A stretch of 41,758 nt of DNA. It comes from a virus. The DNA is taken from IMG/VR virus record IMGVR_UViG_3300032893_000125, positions 1 to 41,758 of that record; one strand, written 5' to 3'. Of the stretch, positions 1 to 7,819 are shown piece after piece; the first letter of the stretch is position 1; every line of letters starts with the position of its first letter. The notes under the pieces were generated by a model. That model made no database searches, was not told the DNA's origin, and saw only the letters and a list, made by a program, of their open reading frames with translations. The position numbers and the translations under genes are program-made.

Positions 1-341
1 TTAGCGAACGTCACTCGGCTGTTCGTAATCATATCTGACACACGGGCTTCACCGACGAGCAGGCAGCCCTCAGATGAGCTTTCGGCGTTACCTGTGTGGA
101 TTAGGACACCGGAATGACCAGGGACCCCAGTGATCTCAAATGTCTCAATCGGCCCGCTATGGAGCATGTGCTGCCCGCGGACACAGAGGTAGACACCGGG
201 AGGCACCTTAGGGAGCCAGTCGCCATCATCGCTTTGGTAACTATGCTCCAGAGTCACGCACGAGAAGCTGCCATCATCGCTAACAAGCTCCCCATAAACC
301 CCTGTGTCGTCAAATCTATTTCTTGTTAACGTCAAGTTCAT
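1..341 (-). CDS. DUF5675 family protein (3' end cut by window edge)
   Basis: The minus-strand frame is open from the ATG at 341 to the left edge with no stop, so the C-terminus is missing. The translation begins MNLTLTRNRFDDTGVYGEL and continues with SCVTLE, a PPGVYLC turn, GHSGVLIHTGN and GCLLVGEA. This order (opening LtR, G-x-L, C-x-TLE, P-x-G-x-Y, G-x-L-I-H-x-G-N, G-C-x-x-V-G) is what I know from DUF5675 proteins, common in phages next to lysis or tail genes and of unproven function. It overlaps the 3' end of the ClpP-like gene by 26 nt, implying translational coupling. Family call fairly sure; role unknown. Confidence 0.75.
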   Translation of the reverse strand, partial: MNLTLTRNRFDDTGVYGELVSDDGSFSCVTLEHSYQSDDGDWLPKVPPGVYLCVRGQHMLHSGPIETFEITGVPGHSGVLIHTGNAESSSEGCLLVGEARVSDMITNSRVTFA

Positions 342-978
342 CGTCAACTACCACTCTAGCAATTCCGTGCAAGTACTTTAGTTTAATAAGTTCAGGCGTC
401 GTCCATGTCTTTTCTTCGTCTCTGTACTTGTCATACTCCTTAAGCGTCATATGCATCGCTTTGGCGTTAGCGTCCCGAAAAGGCGCGTCGTCCTTCTCTA
501 TTTCATTTGCAAGCTCTCTTAAGAACGCCGGATTCAACTTATGCTCTTCAGTTGACCTAATCATGAAATAGAACTGAGCATGGAACATATAGTCAGCCCC
601 TAGCATTCCGAGTCTAACATCACACGCCTGAGAGAGAATATTAAAGGCCATCGACTGCGCGTGCCCGGTGACGACGCAAATGACTTTTTCACCAGAGGCC
701 GACTTTTCGGCTTTCAGCGCTTCTACTATCTTCTTTCCATACTCAACGATACCGCCATACGAGTCGATTAGTACCACCCTAGGGCCTGGCATGGAGGCGG
801 TCACTTCCAACTGCGCAATCGTCAAAATGGCGCCACTCTCTGTGATCTCGTCAATATGCGTGATTTTATCCGTCGTGATATCGACGTGCGCTTGAGGACT
901 AACGACGTGATAGCCATAAGCAACACTAGGGCACGTCAACACTGCGAAAATAAAAGCTATTTTTTGAAAACATCCCAT
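316..978 (-). CDS. Secreted ClpP/crotonase-fold serine protease-like protein
   Basis: 220 residues. The N-terminus (MGCFQKIAFIFAVLTCPSVAYG) is a typical cleavable signal peptide. The mature part looks like the Clp protease fold: VVLIDSYGG at 68-76 matches the ClpP oxyanion strand (S-x-GG), GHAQSMAF at 105-112 places a candidate nucleophile Ser109 in the G-x-x-x-SM context, and MFHAQ at 131-135 supplies a candidate His133. ClpP-like proteins with signal peptides occur in periplasmic families such as COG3904. It sits between the DUF5675 gene and a holin-like peptide, overlapping both, so a role at lysis or in processing an envelope or virion protein is possible. The catalytic Asp was not located. 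Fold call is moderate; protease activity is inferred. Confidence 0.65.
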   Translation of the reverse strand: MGCFQKIAFIFAVLTCPSVAYGYHVVSPQAHVDITTDKITHIDEITESGAILTIAQLEVTASMPGPRVVLIDSYGGIVEYGKKIVEALKAEKSASGEKVICVVTGHAQSMAFNILSQACDVRLGMLGADYMFHAQFYFMIRSTEEHKLNPAFLRELANEIEKDDAPFRDANAKAMHMTLKEYDKYRDEEKTWTTPELIKLKYLHGIARVVVDDELDVNKK

Positions 979-1133
979 AAGAAGGCCGCTATAGCCGCTA
1001 AAGCGCTCACAGAGGCGATAAAAGCGATGGCTCCTTGGACCATCATGACGTGTTTTTTCACTGGGCGAAGATCTTCTTTGATCTCTTTGATGTCTTCGAC
1101 AATTTTGTCAATCTTCTCTTCGATATGCCGCAT
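957..1133 (-). CDS. Small coiled-coil plus transmembrane protein, XhlA/holin-like
   Basis: A 58-residue gene, ATG at 1131-1133 and TAG at 957-959. The first ~25 residues (MRHIEEKIDKIVEDIKEIKE) form a charged heptad-like helix; residues ~31-52 (a run beginning MVQGAIAFIASVSALAAIAA) form one transmembrane helix, followed by a short basic tail. This layout is that of XhlA-type haemolysin/holin-accessory proteins and small phage membrane proteins. It overlaps the start of the ClpP-like gene by 22 nt and starts 4 nt after the stop of the upstream gene, so it is embedded in the operon. A lysis role is inferred from layout and position; no endolysin was recognised beside it. Confidence 0.7.
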   Translation of the reverse strand: MRHIEEKIDKIVEDIKEIKEDLRPVKKHVMMVQGAIAFIASVSALAAIAAFLWDVFKK

Positions 1134-1136
1134 ATA

Positions 1137-1502
1137 CTACACACTTTGTATATTAGCCTGCACGTTCATAGTGCCTGTACCAGAGCTATGCGTATACATA
1201 GCTCTAACCCAGCGGTAGCAGCAATTTGTTACTGTCAGAAGAGCGGCGCCTCCTGAAGTAATAGTTGCTGTCTGGTTAGGAATGGCTACCCAATTTGTCG
1301 GAGTCCATTGAGTGCCGGACACCAGGGCATTGTACCCTGACGGCGGAGCATCATTAGACGCCTGGAGAAAGAAGGTACCTCCGCACGAAGCGCTAAAGTA
1401 GGCATGAAAGCTGGCGTTAAACACCTGGCCCGTGTCGATAGTCGCCCCGGTGATATCACCAGTCACAGCTCCGTTTAAAACATTAAACTGATTATTTCTC
1501 AT
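1137..1502 (-). CDS. Small virion/fibre-associated protein, paralogue of the gene at 4512-4919
   Basis: 121 residues, beta-rich and Ser/Thr/Gly-rich with no signal or membrane segment. Its C-terminal segment (YRWVRAMYTHSSGTGTMNV) aligns by eye with the C-terminus of the 135-residue protein on the other side of the tail-fibre gene (PWIRAQYTNSASTGTLTAV), and both have an upstream WTPTNW/WTPLTF stretch. I take them as paralogues, probably small structural proteins of the tail or fibre complex. The ATG is at 1500-1502 with GGTGAT as the likely ribosome site, which overlaps a copy of the CACCGGGG motif on the plus strand. Function not known. Confidence 0.7.
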   Translation of the reverse strand: MRNNQFNVLNGAVTGDITGATIDTGQVFNASFHAYFSASCGGTFFLQASNDAPPSGYNALVSGTQWTPTNWVAIPNQTATITSGGAALLTVTNCCYRWVRAMYTHSSGTGTMNVQANIQSV

Positions 1503-1522
1503 GATATCACCGGGGCCAATCG

Positions 1523-1711
1523 TTAGCTGTTTTCTAGCTGAATCTGCACATAAGCAGGGTCAGTCGGTTGTGCAGGACTGAGATGCTGCACCGGTCCGAA
1601 GTTAGTAATATGCGGCACACAAGTATTTCCAGCCTGGTCTTTAAAAACCACAGGTCCAGTTCCATCAATACCCGAGGCCTGAAGAAGAGCGATCAAATCA
1701 TTTACAGTCAC
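1523..1711 (-). CDS. Small conserved phage protein, unknown function
   Basis: 62 residues, GTG start at 1709-1711 preceded by AAAGGA at good spacing. The sequence MTVNDLIALLQASGIDGTGPV looks like the small phage proteins that begin with a 'TVNELIxxLxxxxxdxxVxf' helix-strand unit and end in a short beta region. It lies between the long tail fibre and the small paralogue gene, so it probably belongs to the tail/late operon. No catalytic motif or membrane segment is visible. Confidence 0.65.
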   Translation of the reverse strand: MTVNDLIALLQASGIDGTGPVVFKDQAGNTCVPHITNFGPVQHLSPAQPTDPAYVQIQLENS

Positions 1712-1728
1712 GTTAGTTCCTTTCTGTT

Positions 1729-1744
1729 GTTGGAGTTATCCAAC
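1729..1744 (-). other. Short hairpin in the leader of the 62-residue gene
   Basis: In the 78-nt gap between the tail-fibre stop (1790) and the GTG at 1711 there is a perfect 6-bp stem GTTGGA/TCCAAC with a 4-nt loop. It has no T-tract and lies just upstream of the AAAGGA ribosome site, so it could shape translation initiation or mark an mRNA processing site. Nothing else was seen in the gap. Confidence 0.35.
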
Positions 1745-1789
1745 TCTGATCCACACGCTAGTGTAGATATTTGTGCTATTGATAGCCCT

Positions 1790-4510
1790 TTAGTTAATAG
1801 CATTACCGCCCCCGATGAAGGTCATTCGGAAAGTGCAGTTTAGTCCGCCAGGGAGCTGATTATTGATTTTGATGGTGCCCGCGCTATTGCTTGCTATTGA
1901 GACGCTAATCTTGTTCGCCGCGCCATCTGAGTTGGAATACTTGCCGCTGGGGTCGCTGACAACAGTTGTAGTCGCAGACATAACGGCGATGACAGCACCG
2001 TAGCCATTAGTGCTATCTCCAATAATCAGTAGCCCCTGCGGGTAAGTGGCGACCGTCGTAGAGGAGTCACTCGCACCGTTAGCGACTGACAGCGTGCTGG
2101 TTCCACAAACGAACTGCCCGAGATGCCCGCCGTTTCCAGCTACCTGAGTTGCGGAAGCCAAGACCCTGCCAGTGTTGTCCACGCTGAACTTGCTGGAACC
2201 TCCGACCTGTGCATCGACTAGTAAATGCGTTCCGCTTCCTATTGCGGTCTCAGTTCCGTTGATGAAGAGATCCGTGATAGCCGGTGTTAGCGTTCCAGTC
2301 CCAGTGAAGTTGTATGTTGGCTTTATTTCGAAAGCATGGGTTACGCTGGTAGTTGATGCCGCTGTGCTTGCGAATGTAGGGGTAACGGTAACACCAGTTA
2401 GAGCCCCGTTGCCGCTGCTGGTGTTATTGGTCTCATTCGCGATCTTCACCATCGCATTGGTAGTGAAGGTTCGGGATGCCCCAAGGATGACAGTCGTATT
2501 GTTGGCGTTTCCGTCGTACCCGTTCGATCCGACGTTATAGCCGGTCGCGTAGACACTCGTGAGGCCAGTGAGGGCACCTCCGTATGATATCTGCGCCTGA
2601 GTCGTCCCGTTTACCTTCAGATCAAGAAGGTTACCGGTAAATCCGCTCGCGGCATTTCCACCGATCAGAGTTCCGGCGGTGGACCAGGAGGTTCCAGCCG
2701 ATGCCCCAGAGGTGATCGCAGCAAGCTGGGGGAAGCTATTGGCATTAGTTCCGGCATATGGAGCGCCAGTTATGACGAGGCCGGGGGTGCTCGCTGTGCC
2801 TGCGTAAGAAAACGTGGCGGCCGATGCGATCGTGTTTGAATAGGACCAGGTTCCGGATGAAACCTGAGCGATACCGGATTGAGCAGATGAATCGCCTCCG
2901 GTTCCTCCCCGACTTGCCGCAAGTGATGCTTCTGATGAAAGAAGACCTGCACCGCTAGTGATGACCGGACCCGCAGTAGAAAGTGAACTAATTGTTGTTC
3001 CGCTCGAATTCACTTCCAATCGCGTAGTGCCGCTAACAGAGCGGAGCTTGATGTCATTTGAGTCAAGCGTCGCAAGCCCGGCATTGGCGTGAGAGGAGCC
3101 ATACAAAGACAGCGCGGGATCGGTGCCAACCGTAGTTCCACCAATCAGTTTCAGGTAGCTAGACTGCGCTGAGTTCAAAATCTGCGCAGCGGCGCTGCCC
3201 ATTGTCAGGTTGCCACTGATCGAGACATTGCCGGAGAGTGTGGGCGTAGTAATCGTGGGGGAAGAGGCGAACACCACGTTTCCGGTGCCCGTAGTACCAG
3301 ATACCGCAGTGCCTTGAATTTGCGCGACAGTCGTTGCAGTAGCACCGGGGCCGGTTCCTGTCACATCTCCGGTCAAAGAGGTGATAGCGATAGATGACCC
3401 AGAACTCCATGTCATCGCAGACGATCCGCCGCCAGCAGAAGTCAATACCTGCCCCGAGCTTCCCGCAGTAATAGGAAGATTGAAGTTGTAAGTCCCCGCC
3501 GCTGCTTGGGGAAGGATGGACACCGTACCGGACGAGCTGCCTGTCAGGTTTACGGAAGGCGCTTGAAAATTGCCTGCGTTATCGATTTGAGCCAGAACAT
3601 TAGTGCTCGTATCTTGGCACGACAGCAAAGCAGCAGGGCCGGTGACGTTGTTTCTGAGAATAAGAGTGCCCGCGTTAGGCTGCCCTACAATAGTGAGCTT
3701 GGGACCAGATGAATTGGCTATAATTCCCATGCCAACCGTGCCTTGCGCGTGCCACGTCGTAGCTACTGTGTTGGTATGAGGATTATCTAGAGTGAGAGTA
3801 CTATTCCCGTCGTTTGAAATAGTGAAATCCCAGTACGGAAATGTAGCCGATGACCCGCCAATCATCGAAAACACTTGACTTCCGCCGTCTTGTCCTACGG
3901 TTAGAACGCCACGCTGTGAGGGAATAGTGCCGCTCGTAGTGGGGAATACAACCAATCCAGATGTACCCCAACGATTGTTGGTAGGAATGAGCCAATGCAG
4001 ATCCCACTGACCAGCGGAGAAAGAAGCGCTAAGGAGAATCAAGCGTAGATAACTGCCGGCAGGCATCACGGCGAGGGTCGTTCCGCCATTCGCTTGCACC
4101 GTAATGTTGCCTGAGGCGTTGTTGTTCAGCTCATACACCCAGCCAGCAGCAAGAGTCGTAGCGTCAGGGAGAACACAGGTAGCGCTGCCGCTTCCGCTGC
4201 TAAACACTTGGACGGTAGTGGAAGTATTTGTGAGAGTAATAGTTCCGGTGGCTGCGTTTCCAGTCGTCCCGAGCGCAAAAACCTCAGCGAGCACTGGGCC
4301 ATTAAAGGTCTTAGCTCCCGCAATAGTCTGCGCCCCGGTGTTAATCATGCCGGGTACAGTGGCTGATGCACTTTGGGCGATTAGTTGTCCGGCAGAGATC
4401 GTTAAGGCATTAGCTGCCGGCGTACCTTCGCTGTCGAAAGTACCTATCGTGAGGCTCGAGCCCCCTCCTCCGCCAAGCACCGGGGGGACGTATCTGACGT
4501 AGAGCGCCAT
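1790..4510 (-). CDS. Long tail fibre protein
   Basis: 906 residues, strongly enriched in Gly, Ser, Thr and Ala with many short beta-strand repeats, as in trimeric phage fibres. The N-terminus has a glycine hinge (GGGGGSS, ~14-20), followed near residue 55 by VPGMINTGAQTIAGAKTF, a pattern typical of T4/lambda-like fibre shafts and their relatives. Repeated motifs of the LTGDVTG/ SGNVSISGNLTMGS type continue through the middle. The C-terminal ~100 residues (QVAGNGGHLGQFVCGTSTL onward) lack an obvious chaperone protease motif. It probably carries host recognition. It follows the 135-residue paralogue gene with a 1-nt gap. Fibre call is confident; receptor unknown. Confidence 0.85.
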   Translation of the reverse strand: MALYVRYVPPVLGGGGGSSLTIGTFDSEGTPAANALTISAGQLIAQSASATVPGMINTGAQTIAGAKTFNGPVLAEVFALGTTGNAATGTITLTNTSTTVQVFSSGSGSATCVLPDATTLAAGWVYELNNNASGNITVQANGGTTLAVMPAGSYLRLILLSASFSAGQWDLHWLIPTNNRWGTSGLVVFPTTSGTIPSQRGVLTVGQDGGSQVFSMIGGSSATFPYWDFTISNDGNSTLTLDNPHTNTVATTWHAQGTVGMGIIANSSGPKLTIVGQPNAGTLILRNNVTGPAALLSCQDTSTNVLAQIDNAGNFQAPSVNLTGSSSGTVSILPQAAAGTYNFNLPITAGSSGQVLTSAGGGSSAMTWSSGSSIAITSLTGDVTGTGPGATATTVAQIQGTAVSGTTGTGNVVFASSPTITTPTLSGNVSISGNLTMGSAAAQILNSAQSSYLKLIGGTTVGTDPALSLYGSSHANAGLATLDSNDIKLRSVSGTTRLEVNSSGTTISSLSTAGPVITSGAGLLSSEASLAASRGGTGGDSSAQSGIAQVSSGTWSYSNTIASAATFSYAGTASTPGLVITGAPYAGTNANSFPQLAAITSGASAGTSWSTAGTLIGGNAASGFTGNLLDLKVNGTTQAQISYGGALTGLTSVYATGYNVGSNGYDGNANNTTVILGASRTFTTNAMVKIANETNNTSSGNGALTGVTVTPTFASTAASTTSVTHAFEIKPTYNFTGTGTLTPAITDLFINGTETAIGSGTHLLVDAQVGGSSKFSVDNTGRVLASATQVAGNGGHLGQFVCGTSTLSVANGASDSSTTVATYPQGLLIIGDSTNGYGAVIAVMSATTTVVSDPSGKYSNSDGAANKISVSIASNSAGTIKINNQLPGGLNCTFRMTFIGGGNAIN

Positions 4511-4511
4511 G

Positions 4512-4919
4512 TTAGCTCACCGCCTTCGCAGTGATCACGGCTGTCAATGTCCCGGTGCTCGCAGAGTTCGTGTATTGCGCTCGAATCCAAGGCGCAGAGA
4601 GAAGTGCCAAATCAAGATAAATAGGAGAACCTACAGAAGTAGGAATGGACGTCGCAGTGACGTTAGCGCTCCCGTTCCAGTAGGTAAATGTCAAAGGCGT
4701 CCAAGTACCTGCATTTGTTACATTTCCATTGATATCGGCGGCGTAATTCGCGCTTACCTCAACTTGGAAGGTGCCGGTCGGAGAGCTTGTCCAATCAAAC
4801 TGAATGCCGACATCGTCTAGGTATTGAATATTCGTAACGGTGGATGTGATTGTAGCAGCGTCGTGCATGCTGGCGCCGCTAATAATCGTATACGCTAAGA
4901 TATTGTTCTTTTTGGACAT
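4512..4919 (-). CDS. Small virion/fibre-associated protein, paralogue of the gene at 1137-1502
   Basis: 135 residues, ATG at 4917-4919. The sequence alternates predicted strands and turns (FDWTSSPTGTFQVEVS, GTWTPLTFTYW, WIRAQYTNSASTGTL) and resembles small beta-sandwich phage proteins that decorate capsids or cap fibres. Its C-terminal third matches the 121-residue protein encoded at 1137-1502. The fibre gene follows immediately, so the two may assemble together. No catalytic motif seen; function inferred from context only. Confidence 0.7.
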   Translation of the reverse strand: MSKKNNILAYTIISGASMHDAATITSTVTNIQYLDDVGIQFDWTSSPTGTFQVEVSANYAADINGNVTNAGTWTPLTFTYWNGSANVTATSIPTSVGSPIYLDLALLSAPWIRAQYTNSASTGTLTAVITAKAVS

Positions 4920-4943
4920 TCTAGAAAGTCTCCCTCATGAGGT

Positions 4944-4990
4944 AAAGGCTTGTGGCCTTAGACCGGTATCTAAGTGTCAAATCGTCCATA
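4944..4990 (-). promoter_or_regulatory. Intergenic element D: AAGGC/GCCTT hairpin and TGGACGAT..GACA motif
   Basis: The 71-nt gap between the 948-residue protein gene and the 135-residue gene contains a 5-bp hairpin AAGGC-TTGTG-GCCTT (4945-4959). On the minus strand it also reads TGGACGATTTGACACTT (about 4972-4988). This string matches the motif seen in gaps at 10,777-10,801 (TGGATAATCGGACACTT), 17,249-17,275 and 29,977-30,000. The shared part includes a -35-like KGACA. It may be a late promoter or an mRNA processing signal; the sequence does not decide which. Confidence 0.4.
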
Positions 4991-7819
4991 TTACTTCTTA
5001 TTGGCACGGGAATTGCGCGCCTGGCTTGTCGTTTCATACTCACCAGGGAGTTTATCGAGCGCCGACACTGAGCGCTTGGGCTTAGAGGCAGGTTGAGTCG
5101 CTGTCTGCGGCTGTGCCATCTGGGGCGTGGGCTGAGCGGCCAGGACTGCTTGAGGGATGAGGCTTGAGTCAAGCGGCTGCCCCATGAAGCGAGAGAGGGC
5201 AATGCGCGTCTGATAAGGGATGATCGCGCCTTTAGCCTTGGCTTCAGTCATCTGATCAAAGAGTTTTTGCGTTGTGCGCGCATATAAGGCCGGATAAAGC
5301 GTTTTAAACGTTTGGACGTCCTGAGAGGTCAGCCGCCCCGTCTTAACGGCTCCTAGGACCGTTAAAGGCTTCTGAGCGATGTCTAACGCGCGGTTGTAGG
5401 CGGCTTGCTTGGCGGCTGGCACCGGGAGCTTGCCGTCGAGAGGTGCTTTAGGCGCTTGATTTGGGCGAATGGAGTTTAAATATGTGACATTATTAGCAAT
5501 TGTAGACGACAGACCGCCTGCGTGGTCAGGCATATAGTGTCCGAGATGCCCGCCTACGGCCATGAGCGGCTTTTGGTCAGTCTGAAGAGCGATTAAACGC
5601 TTATCGAGCTTCGCCCTGGCGTCTTCGCCGGGGGAAGTGAGGTGTGAGGGGAGTTCCTTTTCGCTTACGTCAAAGACATGGCCTACGGCGCGGTTTAGAG
5701 CGCTTTCGCCTTTTGCTACGGCCATCGCAAAATCGACGGCACTTTTTGCAGCTGAGGAGTTAACAGCTCGCCTTGACAATCCCTCGGTGATAGCAGGAAG
5801 CACTGAGCTGAAAAAAGGACCTAAGGCATGGCTGCCTACCAAAGCGCCAATTCCGCCGGCTCCAACCGCGTGCCCGACTCCTGAACCAATCCCAGCTCCT
5901 AGCGCCTGTCCCGCTACCTTAGCCGCTCCTTGCTTGTAGACATAATCCGCAAGCTTCGCCCCCGGTGTTTTTTCTCCTAAAGTGCTGCGAGTGACTGAAA
6001 GCGGTGTAGCTAGCTCTGGAGCCTCAGCTCCGACACTTCTATGAGCGTCGCCGATGATCTTTCTGTACCTATCAGAAGCATCAAGGAAGTTCTCAAGCAC
6101 TTGCTGTTTAATCTCGGCATTAGGCTTTCCGACTTGATTGAGGTAGGTATTGATCTTGGTGGAATCAATCACGCGTTCGCCGTTGACTTCCGTCATGAAC
6201 TTTTTCTGAAAGTCTTTAAGTGTAGGTAAATACTCAGAAAAACCTTTATTGATCTTCTGCTGAAGGTCTGCTGCCTTTCCCCATACTTCCCTATCCTCAA
6301 GCCCGGTGCGCAAGTCGTGAGCAAGGCTTTTGGTGTCTCTGACAAAGTCATAAGCTTCGTCAGTAGGTTTAACAAACTTGTCATACTTAGCGTAACTCTG
6401 AGCGACCTGCTTTAGGTCCTGAGTGGCGTCGAAAATTTCACCGGGTGTGGCACCAGGGCGTGTGACGGTATTGAGATAAGCGTTGTAGTCGTTCTCTAGC
6501 TTTGTGGCGAGCCTAGGCGGGTAGCTATATTGATCAGCCTTCATCTTCTCGATGTTCTTTTGGATCTTATCCGAGAAGCCTTGTACCTGCTCTGCGATCC
6601 CTTCGTGCATCTCAGGAACTGCGGCTTGAATCGCTTTTGACTTAATGCCATTGGGTCCATATACCTCGTCAGCTAAATTACTTGTAACTCCATGTAGTTG
6701 CGTAAGTTCATCAGTCATCGCCGCTGCAGCGTCGGGATTTTCTACATTGAACTTCCAGCGACCCTGGAAGTCTGACACTAACTGACCGACTTTACCTCCA
6801 ACCTGTGCTTTCCACAGATCGGGCACAGCTCCGAAAGCGCCGCTCAGTCCTCCGCCGATCACCGCCGCCATGCCGATGTTAGCAATCGCTGTTTGTACTG
6901 ATTGTTCAGGATTTTCCTTAATAGTTTTAGATACTTCATCCAAGCCTTGGAAGACAGCATTTTCAGCTGCACCACGGAGAGCAGCATTAGCGACTTTACC
7001 GGCCGGGCCTATAGCACCGACTGCCTCTCCGACCTTCCCAAGCGCGCCACCCACGCCTGTGCCTGCCACTGCACCGCCTACAAGACCGGCGGCTTCTGAT
7101 AGTCCATGCGTCCAAGGATTGGCTTCTTCGCGGCCTCGGATCTCTTCTGGCGTCGTAAGGCCGAGTTTAGTCTCAGCATAAGGCGCCAGAGGACCGACGA
7201 GTCCTTGCGCAGCACCTTCGGCTGCCGTCATGAGCTGCTGCCCCGGTGTCCCAAACTTATCTTCCTCTAGCTCAAAGCCTTCAGGGATTCCGTCGGTTTG
7301 CGCTGGAGCTTGATTAACAACTGTAGATTGGTTTTCAGGCGCTAATTCAAACCCTTCGGGAACACTTGATATTACACCGCCGTCGGCGTAGCCTACACGT
7401 CCGGCGCGCGCTTGAATTTTATTCTGCAAGGCCGCGATAGCTCTGTTAGCTTCGTTCTGAGTAATAAGACCAGAATCAAAACCCTTATTAATCAAAGAGA
7501 TAGCTTCCTGAGGTGTTGCAGACTCATTGATCCCGAGAGTCGTAGTGACTTTCTGCAGAACACCAGGGGCAGCAACGTCAGCGCCGATAGCACCAACCTC
7601 GTTGCCGAGCACCGCGCCTGCGCCTTCTGCTAAGCCTTTACCGATTGATGACCCAATTCCGCCCGCAATCAGGTCAACCGGTGACCCAATTGGAGTCGCT
7701 TGTCCTGAGTCATAGTCGGGATCGCCGGCCTTCGGCATAGGCGCATCTTCACCTGGGATGTGGGTGAAGGGCTGATCTTCGGCTAGTTCAAAGCCCTCTG
7801 GAATTCCATTATCTGCCAT
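4991..7819 (-). CDS. Large internal virion/ejection-type protein with three PEGFEL repeats
   Basis: About 942 residues. Starts are possible at 7837 or 7819; I prefer 7819 (MADNGIPEGFEL), because it places the PEGFEL motif at the very N-terminus and overlaps the upstream stop by 11 nt; neither has a clear ribosome site. The motif (I/V)PEGFEL recurs three times in the first ~190 residues. The middle (about 350-600) is alpha-helical and charged with coiled-coil character. It is preceded and followed by Gly/Ala-rich, membrane-like stretches (GALGKVGEAVGAIGPAGKVA; GQALGAGIGSGVGHAVGAGG), and the C-terminus is Gln/Ala/Pro-rich. Size, composition and position after two other low-complexity proteins fit a podovirus internal protein ejected with the DNA. 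No lytic transglycosylase motif was found. Confidence 0.65.
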   Translation of the reverse strand: MADNGIPEGFELAEDQPFTHIPGEDAPMPKAGDPDYDSGQATPIGSPVDLIAGGIGSSIGKGLAEGAGAVLGNEVGAIGADVAAPGVLQKVTTTLGINESATPQEAISLINKGFDSGLITQNEANRAIAALQNKIQARAGRVGYADGGVISSVPEGFELAPENQSTVVNQAPAQTDGIPEGFELEEDKFGTPGQQLMTAAEGAAQGLVGPLAPYAETKLGLTTPEEIRGREEANPWTHGLSEAAGLVGGAVAGTGVGGALGKVGEAVGAIGPAGKVANAALRGAAENAVFQGLDEVSKTIKENPEQSVQTAIANIGMAAVIGGGLSGAFGAVPDLWKAQVGGKVGQLVSDFQGRWKFNVENPDAAAAMTDELTQLHGVTSNLADEVYGPNGIKSKAIQAAVPEMHEGIAEQVQGFSDKIQKNIEKMKADQYSYPPRLATKLENDYNAYLNTVTRPGATPGEIFDATQDLKQVAQSYAKYDKFVKPTDEAYDFVRDTKSLAHDLRTGLEDREVWGKAADLQQKINKGFSEYLPTLKDFQKKFMTEVNGERVIDSTKINTYLNQVGKPNAEIKQQVLENFLDASDRYRKIIGDAHRSVGAEAPELATPLSVTRSTLGEKTPGAKLADYVYKQGAAKVAGQALGAGIGSGVGHAVGAGGIGALVGSHALGPFFSSVLPAITEGLSRRAVNSSAAKSAVDFAMAVAKGESALNRAVGHVFDVSEKELPSHLTSPGEDARAKLDKRLIALQTDQKPLMAVGGHLGHYMPDHAGGLSSTIANNVTYLNSIRPNQAPKAPLDGKLPVPAAKQAAYNRALDIAQKPLTVLGAVKTGRLTSQDVQTFKTLYPALYARTTQKLFDQMTEAKAKGAIIPYQTRIALSRFMGQPLDSSLIPQAVLAAQPTPQMAQPQTATQPASKPKRSVSALDKLPGEYETTSQARNSRANKK

